10,750 nt of DNA from Gorillibacterium sp. (GCA_014380705.1 JACMJI010000414.1:1-10750); one strand, 5' to 3'; shown: positions 1 to 7,281, counted from the first letter of the stretch. The notes: a model not told the origin generated them from the letters alone. Numbers and translations are program-made.

Positions 1-218
1 AGTCTGGTTTCTGTAGCACTGCAGCAGTTCACCCGCCTCATCTGTAGCGAACATGAAAATTCGGCCAACTGGAACCCTTCTACCTCCACACATCTGAACC
101 TAGACTCACTATTCCTGAAGCTAACTTCCGTAATTTTTTCCAGTCATTTCATCTCATTTCATTTCCTGTAATCTCATTTCATTTCATTTCCTGTCATTTC
201 ATTTCATTTCCAGTCATG
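1..218. other. Non-coding left edge with truncated open frames
   Basis: No recognisable gene lies in this stretch. One plus-strand frame is open from position 1 to a stop near 170, and one minus-strand frame is open from an ATG at 93-91 out through the window edge (31 codons). Neither peptide looks like a known family, and the plus-strand one ends inside the pentamer repeat, giving a low-complexity Ser/Phe/His-rich tail. Neither has a good ribosome binding site in view. If a kinase partner for the two upstream signalling genes exists downstream of the methyltransferase gene, it does not begin inside this stretch. Best treated as intergenic sequence. Confidence 0.5.
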
Positions 219-229
219 TCATTTTATTT
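140..229. repeat. CATTT pentanucleotide array with 25-bp higher-order period
   Basis: Read on the plus strand from 140, the sequence falls into 5-base units: mostly CATTT, with variants CATCT, AATCT, CATGT and TATTT. A distinct unit CCWGT interrupts the array at 140 (CCAGT), 165 (CCTGT), 190 (CCTGT) and 210 (CCAGT), giving spacings of 25, 25 and 20 bases, all multiples of five. On the minus strand, the transcribed sense of the neighbouring methyltransferase gene, the unit reads AAATG. The array begins just downstream of that gene and overlaps its last codons (Lys-Ile-Lys-stop at 230-219). Pentamer arrays can change length by slippage; whether this one does is unknown. Confidence 0.85.
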
Positions 230-1046
230 TGCGGTACATTTTTTCGCTGTTATTTACGGGTACAAAACGCTCCGTGTAATGGGTGAAGTTTATGGATTCC
301 CGGTTTCCAAGCACAAGTAAACCATTTAGGCAAAGACTATCGTAAATAAGACGGTGAACCTGGTCTTGTAGGCTTTTGTTGAAATAAATTAGCACATTGC
401 GGCAAAAGACCACATTAAATTCATTGAAGGACTGGTCGGTGACCAGGTTGTGATGGGCGAACAAAATATTATTGAAAAGCTCAGGGTGGAACACCGCATA
501 ATCATTCTTCACCGTGTAATATTTAGAGAATTCCTCCGTGCCTCCAGCCAGTAAATAATTACGCGTATAATCCTGCATTTTGCGCAAGGGGATGCTGCCC
601 TTCTGTGCCTGCAGAAGTACTTCCTTACTCATATCTGTAGCATAGAGCTGTGCTCGATCCGCAAGACCTTCCTCATGCAGAAGAATAGCCATGGATAGAA
701 CTTCCTCCCCGGTAGAACAGCCCGCATGCCAGAATCGCAAACTGTGAGCTTTTCTAAGTTCCGGGATAAGCTCTCGACGGATGCTAAGAAATAAGGCAGG
801 ATCACGAAACATTTCCGTTACACTGACCGATAGGCTGGACAATAGGGATGTCATATGTTCTGGATGATGCAACACCTTTTCCTGCAATGCAGATACACTG
901 GTTAGTCCAAAGGCATGAATACGATGCCAAATTCTTCGTCTCAAGGATGAAAAGGCGTAGTTGCGAAAGTCATACCCATAGAGCCGGTATACCCCCTCCA
1001 GAAGGAGTTCAATCTCTAGTCGCTCCCGTTCCTCATCCCTTGACAT
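219..1046 (-). CDS. CheR-type protein-glutamate methyltransferase (RsbM-like)
   Basis: A 275-residue SAM-dependent methyltransferase of the CheR family, which transfers methyl groups to glutamate side chains of sensor proteins. An alpha-helical N-terminal domain (about 10-75) leads into the conserved TEMFRDP segment (77-83). The SAM-binding loop is HAGCSTGEE (107-115), an acidic ATDM lies at 136-139, and the family signature CRNVLIYF is at 215-222. There is no C-terminal TPR extension. It lies 155 bp downstream of a response regulator/phosphatase on the same strand and not near chemotaxis genes. By analogy with Bacillus cereus RsbM, which methylates the hybrid kinase RsbK, it probably tunes a stress kinase and not a chemoreceptor; that role is inferred. 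The ATG at 1046 lacks a clear Shine-Dalgarno sequence, and the frame stays open upstream to 1133 without ATG, GTG or TTG. The last codons overlap a repeat array. Confidence 0.88.
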   Translation of the reverse strand: MSRDEERERLEIELLLEGVYRLYGYDFRNYAFSSLRRRIWHRIHAFGLTSVSALQEKVLHHPEHMTSLLSSLSVSVTEMFRDPALFLSIRRELIPELRKAHSLRFWHAGCSTGEEVLSMAILLHEEGLADRAQLYATDMSKEVLLQAQKGSIPLRKMQDYTRNYLLAGGTEEFSKYYTVKNDYAVFHPELFNNILFAHHNLVTDQSFNEFNVVFCRNVLIYFNKSLQDQVHRLIYDSLCLNGLLVLGNRESINFTHYTERFVPVNNSEKMYRKIK

Positions 1047-1153
1047 GATGGGCGAAAGAGCATTCTTAGCTTTATCAGGTTCCCACTCTCCATTAGGAAT
1101 CGTTCGATGATTCGTAGCCAGTCCCCTCTTCCCCTAAAACCAAGCATTTATAA

Positions 1154-1192
1154 CTTGACACTCCCCATACCTAAAGGCAGGGGATTCTTGGT
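1154..1192 (-). mobile_element. Solitary IS200/IS605 (TnpB)-type end hairpin, remnant
   Basis: On the minus strand this reads as an AAGAATCCCC arm, a short inner stem closing on a TTTA loop, and a GGGGAGTGTCAAG arm. The outer stem pairs TCCCC (1162-1166) with GGGGA (1180-1184), and the inner CC/GG pair closes over 1172-1175. This arrangement resembles the right-end hairpin found just 3' of tnpB genes in IS200/IS605-family elements, where it also forms the 3' scaffold of the omega RNA. No transposase or tnpB reading frame is present within the window, so it would be a remnant or a capture of the end alone. It starts about 10 bases after the response-regulator stop codon. The match is from memory of the family pattern, not a search; a simple imperfect terminator is the alternative. 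Confidence 0.45.
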
Positions 1193-1201
1193 GATGAAAC
1201 G

Positions 1202-2353
1202 TCAATTCATTTCTGGTAGACGAGTATGACCCAATGTAATCATGACCATACACATATCATCATGCTGATCTTTGCGTTCATCTTCAGGTAAAATATGATC
1301 AAAAACCACCTCTATATCACCCGTAGGAGCCGAAGCAAGCTCTGTCATTAGATTACGGTCTGTATGTTCAACAGCTTCCTCAAGACCATCCGTAAAGAGG
1401 AAAATGCGTGCATTATCCCGATAATTTATAATGGTTTTTGTGATATTAATGTGGTCAAAAAAACCTACCGCACAGGAGCCTATATCTAGAAGCTCAGGTT
1501 TAGCTCCATCCATAAGCAACAAACCTGGCGGGTGCCCGGCATTGACATACTCAATCGTTTGGCGCTCTGTATCAATAACCATATAGATGGCAGTGAAATA
1601 ATAATGAATAAAATGATCGCGGTTATAAAGCTGGCTCATGTACCGATTCAATTCGTTGATGACAAGCTCTGGGTCTATGAGGCGGGTGATGGTGTCTTTT
1701 AGTACGGATGAGATAAACATACAGACTAATGACGAGGAAATACCGTGACCCATCATATCCAGCAAAATGATTCCATAGCTATTATCATCAATGTGATACC
1801 AGCTGTACATATCCCCTGCTAGTTCAGAGGTTGGATAATAGCTGGCGTTAATGGATATGCTGCCGCACTTAATCGGATCGCTGAGTACGCTCAATTGAAC
1901 CTGCTTGGCTAAATCCAATTCATTATGAATTCTTCGATCCCGGTCAATATGCCAGTTAATTTCCTTCTTGAGTCTGAGGGCAACACGAATTCGTGCCATC
2001 AGCTCGATCTTATTGATCGGCTTCATCACATAATCCATCGCACCCGCATCAAGCGCCTCGGCGAGTTTAGTGGAATCCCCAAGGGCAGTGACAATAATAA
2101 TCGGGATGTCCTTTAAGCTTTCTACCTGCTGAATTCGGCGGCAGGCTTCCAGCCCATCAATTTCCGGCATCATCATGTCCATTAGGATCAGGTCTACCGA
2201 TCTTTCAAGCGGTTCCCTTGTATCCATTCGAAGATATTTAAACAATTCATACGCAGAGCTTACAGCAATACAGTCAGTATAGCCTTCGCTTTTCAGTATT
2301 TTCTCAATAATAATTAGATTTACCGGGTTATCATCCACGATCATTATGCTCAT
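1202..2353 (-). CDS. Response regulator fused to SpoIIE/PP2C-type phosphatase (RsbY-like)
   Basis: A 383-residue two-domain cytoplasmic signalling protein. Residues 1-125 form a receiver domain: acidic pair D7/D8, phospho-acceptor D59 in LILMDMMMP, T89 and K111. A charged helical linker (about 128-160) joins it to a PPM/SpoIIE phosphatase domain. Metal-binding positions are visible as ELAGDM (D181), LLDMMGHG (D199), FTDGLEEA (D322) and HDDMCMV (D365/D366), so the enzyme looks active. In this family, phosphorylation of the receiver activates the phosphatase, which dephosphorylates an STAS anti-anti-sigma factor (RsbV type) and frees a sigma factor. No RsbV, RsbW or sigma gene is in the window, so the target is unknown. 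The ATG at 2353 has an AAGGGATGG ribosome binding site. The following gene encodes a CheR-type methyltransferase, matching the rsbY-rsbM pairing of B. cereus. Confidence 0.9.
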   Translation of the reverse strand: MSIMIVDDNPVNLIIIEKILKSEGYTDCIAVSSAYELFKYLRMDTREPLERSVDLILMDMMMPEIDGLEACRRIQQVESLKDIPIIIVTALGDSTKLAEALDAGAMDYVMKPINKIELMARIRVALRLKKEINWHIDRDRRIHNELDLAKQVQLSVLSDPIKCGSISINASYYPTSELAGDMYSWYHIDDNSYGIILLDMMGHGISSSLVCMFISSVLKDTITRLIDPELVINELNRYMSQLYNRDHFIHYYFTAIYMVIDTERQTIEYVNAGHPPGLLLMDGAKPELLDIGSCAVGFFDHINITKTIINYRDNARIFLFTDGLEEAVEHTDRNLMTELASAPTGDIEVVFDHILPEDERKDQHDDMCMVMITLGHTRLPEMN

Positions 2354-2449
2354 ATGTGACCATCCCTTCGTTTACTTACAAGACTGCACTAGCCCATGCG
2401 AACGCTTTTCGCTCCAGCAGCTCTAAACCGTTCTTATGTTCATCGTAAT

Positions 2450-4228
2450 CTACTTCGTCTTGTCCATAAATTCCTGGATAAGCTCCATAAAAAGCACACC
2501 ATAACGCAGAAACTTCGCTTCACCTACACCCTTGATCGAGAGCATGGCGCTGCGGTCTACAGGCAAGGCTTGGCTCATCTCACGAAGCGTGCTATCGGGA
2601 AATACAACATAGGGCGGAACATTCTCCTGCTCAGATATCTCTTTACGCAAGCTGCGGAGACGATCGAACAGTTCTTGGTTGCCTTTTTCTTCTCTTTTTA
2701 CCACGATTCTTCGTTTCTGAATAACGGGTTCATCCCCTTTTAAAACTCGACCGGCTTTGGGCTGAAGCTTGAGTACCGGGTACTTCCCCTCTGTTAACGC
2801 AATATACCCTTCGGCACTTAAGGTATGAATGAGATCCGTAATTTCCTTCTCGGTATAAGCTTTCATCAGACCATACGTCGGCAGCTGCTCGAATCCAAAC
2901 TGACGCACCTTCTGGTTCCGCGAGCCCTTGAGCACCTGACTCACAATCGATGCCCCAAAACGTTCCTTCATCCGATAAATACAAGAGAAAATCATCTGCG
3001 CTTCCCGGGTAAGGTCGGTCATTTGCACCTCATCGCTACAGCTGCCACAGTTGCCGCATTCCTCAGGAGCCTCTTCACCAAAATAGTTCAATATATACCC
3101 ACGCAAGCAGCGCGACGTATGGCAGTAATCAACCATAGCCTGAAGCTTGCGGTATTCGTTCATTTTGCGATCAGGATCCAGCAGGGTCTCTTCTATAAAA
3201 AATTTCTGAATAATCGTATCCTGAGGACTAAACAGCAGAATACATTCGCCTGCCTCACCGTCTCGACCTGCCCGCCCCGCCTCCTGGTAATAGGCTTCCA
3301 TATTCTTCGGCATATTATAGTGAACCACATAACGGACGTTGGACTTATCAATTCCCATCCCAAAAGCATTGCTTGCCACCATCACACGAATATCATCAAA
3401 AAGAAAACGGTCCTGCGCCTCCTTACGATCACGATCCGAAAGCCCCGCATGATATTTGCCTGCGGCAATTCCTTTTTTGCATAGCAGTTCGCATAGGGAA
3501 TCGACATCCTTACGCGTAGAGGCATAGATAATACCTGCTTGTTCCTTGCGCTGCTCAATAAAATTCAGCAAGTAATCCTGCTTGTTCTCCCCTTTAGCCA
3601 CAGAAAATTTCAGGTTCGACCGATCAAAGCCAGTCATTACCACATTCGCCGCCGGAATACCTAAGTAATTAAGAATATCCTTCATGACTTCAGGTGTGGC
3701 TGTAGCCGTAAAGGCTGCTACCCGGGGCCGCTGCGGCAATTCAGCTAGCAGCTCAGCAATCCGCCGATAGCTCGGGCGAAAATCATGACCCCACTGAGAG
3801 ATACAGTGTGCTTCATCAATGGCTACCATGGAAACTGGCAGCGTTTCGAGCAGGTGACGAAAGCTTTCGGACTCCAATCGTTCGGGGGCAATATAGATCA
3901 ACTTATATTCCCCTTGCTCTGCCTTGCGTAGTCTTCGTCCAACCTCTGAGCTGGTGATGGAGCTATTGATAAAGGTTGCATCAATCCCTATATTGATGAG
4001 GGTATCGATCTGGTCCTTCATTAATGAAATCAGTGGCGAGACAACAAGTGTCACCCCAGGGAATAATAACGCCGGTATCTGGAAGCAGATGGATTTGCCG
4101 CCTCCTGTAGGCATAATACTTAAAGCATCGTTGCCGGTAAGAATCGAGCGAATCGTACGCTCCTGTCCCGGTCGAAAGCTATCGTAGCCGTAATAACGCT
4201 TCAGAATCTGTAAGGCTTGCTGAAACAA
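2450..4228 (-). CDS. recQ: ATP-dependent DNA helicase RecQ
   Basis: A 592-residue superfamily 2 helicase that unwinds DNA 3' to 5' in recombination and fork repair. Numbered from the chosen TTG at 4228: Walker A PTGGGKS at 40-46, DEAH at 138-141, FTATAT near 187, and motif VI QEAGRAGRDG near 315. The RecQ zinc site has C374, C391, C394 and C397. A winged-helix RQC region follows (about 405-500), then a C-terminal HRDC domain (about 516-592, with SIKGVGEAK). Length and domain order match full-length bacterial RecQ. The TTG is preferred because GGGAGGG lies six bases upstream; the frame continues to an ATG at 4243 and a TTG at 4270, but neither has a convincing site. It is divergent from the metNIQ operon and ends 96 bp before the response-regulator gene. 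No clear promoter was found. Confidence 0.95.
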   Translation of the reverse strand: MFQQALQILKRYYGYDSFRPGQERTIRSILTGNDALSIMPTGGGKSICFQIPALLFPGVTLVVSPLISLMKDQIDTLINIGIDATFINSSITSSEVGRRLRKAEQGEYKLIYIAPERLESESFRHLLETLPVSMVAIDEAHCISQWGHDFRPSYRRIAELLAELPQRPRVAAFTATATPEVMKDILNYLGIPAANVVMTGFDRSNLKFSVAKGENKQDYLLNFIEQRKEQAGIIYASTRKDVDSLCELLCKKGIAAGKYHAGLSDRDRKEAQDRFLFDDIRVMVASNAFGMGIDKSNVRYVVHYNMPKNMEAYYQEAGRAGRDGEAGECILLFSPQDTIIQKFFIEETLLDPDRKMNEYRKLQAMVDYCHTSRCLRGYILNYFGEEAPEECGNCGSCSDEVQMTDLTREAQMIFSCIYRMKERFGASIVSQVLKGSRNQKVRQFGFEQLPTYGLMKAYTEKEITDLIHTLSAEGYIALTEGKYPVLKLQPKAGRVLKGDEPVIQKRRIVVKREEKGNQELFDRLRSLRKEISEQENVPPYVVFPDSTLREMSQALPVDRSAMLSIKGVGEAKFLRYGVLFMELIQEFMDKTK

Positions 4229-4364
4229 GATAGTCCCTCCCATGTGCTCTATATAACTAGAATAACGCAAAATGTTCGGATAAGATAGGCAGATGGGGGC
4301 AGCGGACTTACGAATTAAGAAGCATAGGATGCGTCGTTACCATAAATTGTATGTTTTTGCCATA

Positions 4365-4393
4365 TTGACATTATTTCATGCTTTTAATATAGT
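4365..4393 (+). promoter_or_regulatory. Sigma-A promoter of the metNIQ operon
   Basis: A perfect -35 box TTGACA (4365-4370) and a -10 box TATAGT (4388-4393; five of six consensus bases) are separated by 17 bases. Transcription should begin near 4400, about 25 bases before the riboswitch aptamer. The upstream flank is AT-rich. Confidence 0.85.
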
Positions 4394-4425
4394 GATAGTC
4401 AGTGTTCATAATTAAATAGTTGGTT

Positions 4426-4600
4426 CTTCTTATTCAGAGTGGCGGAGGGAAAGGCCCGATGACGCCCGGCAACCGTCCTGTTGTTACAACAGGCAAATTG
4501 GTGCCAATTCCTTCGGAGTTCAATGAACTCCGATAAATGAGAAGGGACCCTTAGAGCAATTTTAAGGCCCTTTTTCGTTATTTGAAAAAGGGCTTTTATC
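4426..4600 (+). ncRNA. SAM-I (S-box) riboswitch with transcription-attenuation platform
   Basis: The aptamer carries the S-box core: AGAGTGGCGGAGGGA, then GGCCCGATGACGCCCGGC and AACC, followed by GGTGCCAATTCC. P1 pairs 4426-4433 with 4537-4544. P3 is CCTGTTG/CAACAGG with a TTA loop (4477-4493), and P4 is CGGAGTTC/GAACTCCG (4514-4532). Downstream, GAGAAGGG (4539-4546) and CCTTA (4549-4553) can pair with TAAGG (4563-4567) and CCCTTTTT (4568-4575), forming an antiterminator that uses the 3' strand of P1. When SAM stabilises P1, the terminator at 4567-4597 can form instead. This predicts that SAM shuts off methionine uptake, the usual logic for S-box control of metNIQ. The structure is read by eye. 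Confidence 0.96.
4567..4600 (+). terminator. SAM-dependent attenuator of the metNIQ leader
   Basis: A perfect 10-bp stem, GCCCTTTTTC (4567-4576) with GAAAAAGGGC (4584-4593), has a seven-base loop and is followed by TTTT. Its 5' arm is shared with the antiterminator, so the two structures exclude each other. Confidence 0.9.
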
Positions 4601-4682
4601 TATATCCGAATGTATTAACTGATTATAAAGCTACATTCTGATTCCGCTTCAGTAAATAAGCTTGAAAAGAGGTGACATAAGC

Positions 4683-5696
4683 TTGATCCAATTAAATCAA
4701 ATGAACAAAAGCTATAAAGTTGGTTCTACGCTCATCCCTGCCCTTAAAAATATTAATTTATCTGTGAATAAGGGAGAGATCTTCGGGGTGATCGGTCATT
4801 CCGGTGCAGGAAAAAGCACCTTAATTCGATGTATCAACCTTCTGGAGCGGCCTACATCGGGACAGGTTTTTGTTGGTCATGTTGAGATGACGCTCCTTCA
4901 GGAGAAACGATTGCAGGAGGAACGCCGCCGGATCGGGATGATCTTTCAGCATTTTAACCTGCTCTCATCGGCAACAGTGACGGATAACATTGCTTTTCCC
5001 TTAACGCTCGCCAAGCAATCGAAAGCAGAAGTGAAGCGCAAGGTAGATGAGCTGCTGGGCTTGGTGGGGCTTACGGATCACCGCGATAAGTATCCTGCGC
5101 AATTATCGGGGGGTCAGAAGCAGCGTGTCGGTATCGCTCGAGCGCTTGCCGGGGACCCGCATGTTCTGCTCTGTGACGAAGCGACGTCAGCTCTCGATCC
5201 CCATACGACCAATTCGATTCTAGCTTTGCTAAGGGATATCAACCAAAGGTTTGGACTTACCATTGTCCTCATTACGCATGAAATGCATGTTATCCGTTCC
5301 ATCTGTGATCGCTTAGCGGTCATTGACAATGGAGAAATTGTTGAAACCGGCAATGTTCTCGATGTGTTCCTCAAGCCCCAGCACCCAACAACAAGAGGCT
5401 TTATTGAGCAAGCGGATGATTCAGCGGAGCTTCGGGAAGCCATTGCTCACGAGAAGGCTGCCGGAAGACATACCATTGCGCGTTTAAGCTTTGTCGGGGA
5501 GATGACCTATCAGCCCATTCTCTATGAGGCCATGAGGGAAACCGAAACATCGTTTGCTATCCTCCAAGGAACGATCTCGAGGATGAAGGATACACCCTAC
5601 GGTCAGCTGGTTGTTGAGCTTGACGGCGATGACGGCCGGGTCGAGAAAGCCCTGCAGCTGCTTCAGAGTCGTGGCGTGGAGGTGGAGCTTCTATGA
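4683..5696 (+). CDS. metN: Methionine ABC transporter ATP-binding protein MetN
   Basis: The ATPase of the D/L-methionine importer MetNIQ, acting at the inner face of the membrane with MetI. From the TTG at 4683 it is 337 residues: Walker A GHSGAGKS (38-45), Q-loop glutamine at 89, signature LSGGQ (141-145), Walker B VLLCDE ending at E166, SALD D-loop, and H199 in ITHEM. A C-terminal NIL/ACT-like domain (about 263-333) is the regulatory domain that senses intracellular methionine in MetN proteins. This TTG is preferred over the in-frame TTG at 4662 because AGAGGTG (4668-4674) lies just upstream of it and the protein then begins MIQLNQMNKSY, as the family does. It sits 82 bp after the S-box terminator and overlaps metI by four bases. 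Confidence 0.95.
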   Translation: MIQLNQMNKSYKVGSTLIPALKNINLSVNKGEIFGVIGHSGAGKSTLIRCINLLERPTSGQVFVGHVEMTLLQEKRLQEERRRIGMIFQHFNLLSSATVTDNIAFPLTLAKQSKAEVKRKVDELLGLVGLTDHRDKYPAQLSGGQKQRVGIARALAGDPHVLLCDEATSALDPHTTNSILALLRDINQRFGLTIVLITHEMHVIRSICDRLAVIDNGEIVETGNVLDVFLKPQHPTTRGFIEQADDSAELREAIAHEKAAGRHTIARLSFVGEMTYQPILYEAMRETETSFAILQGTISRMKDTPYGQLVVELDGDDGRVEKALQLLQSRGVEVELL

Positions 5697-6373
5697 ACCC
5701 AGGTTATATAAACGAATTATTACAGCAAATCAATTGGCCCGAAATCGGGGCAGGGTTGCTATCTACATTACTCATGCTCAGTATATCCACCTTATTTACG
5801 GCAATCATTGGACTCCCACTAGGGATTCTATTATTCCTGTTCTCACGGGGTCAACTTATTGAAAACCGCATCGTTTACGTTATTTACTCTGTTATTGTTA
5901 ATGTTCTTCGTTCGGTGCCCTTTATCATCTTGATGATCCTTGTCTTTCCGGTCACCAAGTTCATTGTAGGCACAACCATCGACGTGCGTGGGGCAATTCC
6001 GCCGCTTGTCATTGCAGCGGCACCGTTCTTTGCCCGGCTGGTTGAAACGTCGCTGCGCGAGGTGGATCGTGGCGTCATTGAGGCCTCGCGGGCCATGGGA
6101 GCGAGCCATTCCCAGATCGTATGGAAGGTTCTGCTGCCAGAAGCACGTCCAGGTTTAATTGCCGCCCTCACCATAACAACCGTTAACTTAGTGTCGTACA
6201 CGGCAATGGCCGGAGCTGTTGGAGCTGGCGGCCTGGGAGACCTGGCCATCCGTTATGGGTACTATGGATTCAAGCTCGGAATTCTGCTTATAACCGTAGC
6301 CCTGCTCATCGTCTTAGTACAGATTTTACAAACCGTTGGCGACCGACTCGTGCTGCGGTTTGTCCGCAAATGA
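5693..6373 (+). CDS. metI: Methionine ABC transporter permease MetI
   Basis: A 226-residue integral membrane permease that forms the translocation channel of MetNIQ. Hydrophobic segments lie at about 21-50, 60-86, 100-116, 155-176 and 195-215. The coupling (EAA) loop that docks on MetN is visible as EASRAMGASHSQIVWKVLLP (130-149). The length is typical of MetI. The start ATG overlaps the metN stop as ATGA and is preceded by GGAGGTGGAG inside metN, indicating translational coupling. Confidence 0.95.
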   Translation: MNPGYINELLQQINWPEIGAGLLSTLLMLSISTLFTAIIGLPLGILLFLFSRGQLIENRIVYVIYSVIVNVLRSVPFIILMILVFPVTKFIVGTTIDVRGAIPPLVIAAAPFFARLVETSLREVDRGVIEASRAMGASHSQIVWKVLLPEARPGLIAALTITTVNLVSYTAMAGAVGAGGLGDLAIRYGYYGFKLGILLITVALLIVLVQILQTVGDRLVLRFVRK

Positions 6374-6396
6374 TTTTACAATAACAGGAGGCAATT

Positions 6397-7203
6397 ATGA
6401 TGAAAAAATGGTTTGCACTTGGTACATCGCTCGTCTTAGCCCTTAGCTTATCTGCATGCGGTAAAACTTCAGATTCCACAACAACCACCCTCAAGATCGG
6501 AGCAACTGCTGTTCCCCATGCGCAAATATTAGAGCATATCAAACCTGCTTTGTTGAAAGAAGGCATTAAGCTCGAAGTTAAAGTCTTCAACGATTATGTT
6601 TTGCCCAACACACAAGTGAGCGAGAAAGAGCTTGACGCTAATTTCTTCCAGCACGTTCCCTACCTTGAGAACCAAAACAAAGAACGTGGGCTGAATCTAG
6701 TCAACGTCACAGGTGTCCATATTGAGCCAATCGGTCTTTACTCAGGCAAGCTCAAAAGCCTTGAAGAGTTGACTGACGGTGCTTCGATTGCTATTCCTAA
6801 CGATCCTTCTAACGAGATTCGTGCCTTGCTGCTCCTGCAAAAGGCGGGTTTGATCAAACTGAAGGATGGTATTAAGTATGAAGGTACTGTGAATGATATT
6901 GTGGAGAATACGAAAAACCTGAAATTCAAATCACTTGATGCCGGCATGATTCCACGTAACTTAAGTGAAGTGGATGCGGCGATTATCAACACCAACTTTG
7001 CCTTGGAAGCGAAGCTTTCACCGACCAAGGATGCGCTTTTTATTGAAGCAACGGATTCTCCCTATGTAAATATTCTAGTCGCACGGGAGGATAACAAAGA
7101 CTCCGATGCCATCAAGAAGCTGGCAACCGCGCTCACTTCTGAAGATGTGAAAGACTTTATTCAGAAGGAATATGGAGAAGCCATTGCTCCGGCATTCAAA
7201 TAA
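6397..7203 (+). CDS. metQ: Methionine-binding lipoprotein MetQ (NlpA family)
   Basis: A 268-residue substrate-binding lipoprotein that captures methionine outside the membrane and delivers it to MetI. The N-terminus has a lipoprotein signal peptide: MMKKW, a hydrophobic core, and lipobox LSAC with the lipidated cysteine at position 21. The mature part matches NlpA/MetQ, with IGATAVPHAQILE near 33-45, the conserved LDANFFQH and HIEPIGLYS segments, and an AIINTNFA motif. AGGAGG (6386-6391) lies five bases before the ATG at 6397 and eight before the ATG at 6400, so either could be used. Last gene of the S-box operon, 23 bp after metI, followed by a strong terminator. Confidence 0.95.
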   Translation: MMKKWFALGTSLVLALSLSACGKTSDSTTTTLKIGATAVPHAQILEHIKPALLKEGIKLEVKVFNDYVLPNTQVSEKELDANFFQHVPYLENQNKERGLNLVNVTGVHIEPIGLYSGKLKSLEELTDGASIAIPNDPSNEIRALLLLQKAGLIKLKDGIKYEGTVNDIVENTKNLKFKSLDAGMIPRNLSEVDAAIINTNFALEAKLSPTKDALFIEATDSPYVNILVAREDNKDSDAIKKLATALTSEDVKDFIQKEYGEAIAPAFK

Positions 7204-7214
7204 TGGAATTCATT

Positions 7215-7281
7215 GAGGCGACCTTAGGTCGCCTCAGGCTGTTTAAGAAACCAGTGACGAGGTTTCTTAAGCAGCCTTTTT
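7215..7281 (+). terminator. Double-hairpin terminator of metNIQ
   Basis: Two hairpins abut. The first is a perfect 9-bp stem GAGGCGACC/GGTCGCCTC with a TTA loop (7215-7235). The second pairs 7236-7252 with 7261-7277 over 17 bp, with a single G-T wobble and an eight-base loop, and ends in TTTTT. The second alone is a textbook intrinsic terminator; the first may stop polymerase or protect the mRNA 3' end. Confidence 0.93.

Noticed and set aside
140..229. CRISPR array
   Set aside because: The units are 5 bases long with no unique spacers; this is a simple tandem repeat.
2354..2449. SigB-like promoter ahead of the response-regulator gene
   Set aside because: A GTTTAG-like element is present on the minus strand, but no GGGWAW-type -10 follows at 12-15 bases, so autoregulation by a SigB-type factor is not supported.
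2396..2743. Plus-strand 115-codon open frame over the 3' end of recQ
   Set aside because: It is mostly antisense to the HRDC-coding part of recQ and has no family resemblance.
2825..3484. Plus-strand 219-codon open frame opposite recQ
   Set aside because: It is fully antisense to the conserved RecQ helicase, RQC and zinc-site region, has no recognisable domain, and is explained by codon bias on the other strand.
5884..6249. Minus-strand 121-codon open frame opposite metI
   Set aside because: It lies entirely inside metI in antisense, with a low-complexity Arg/Thr/Ser composition typical of shadow frames.
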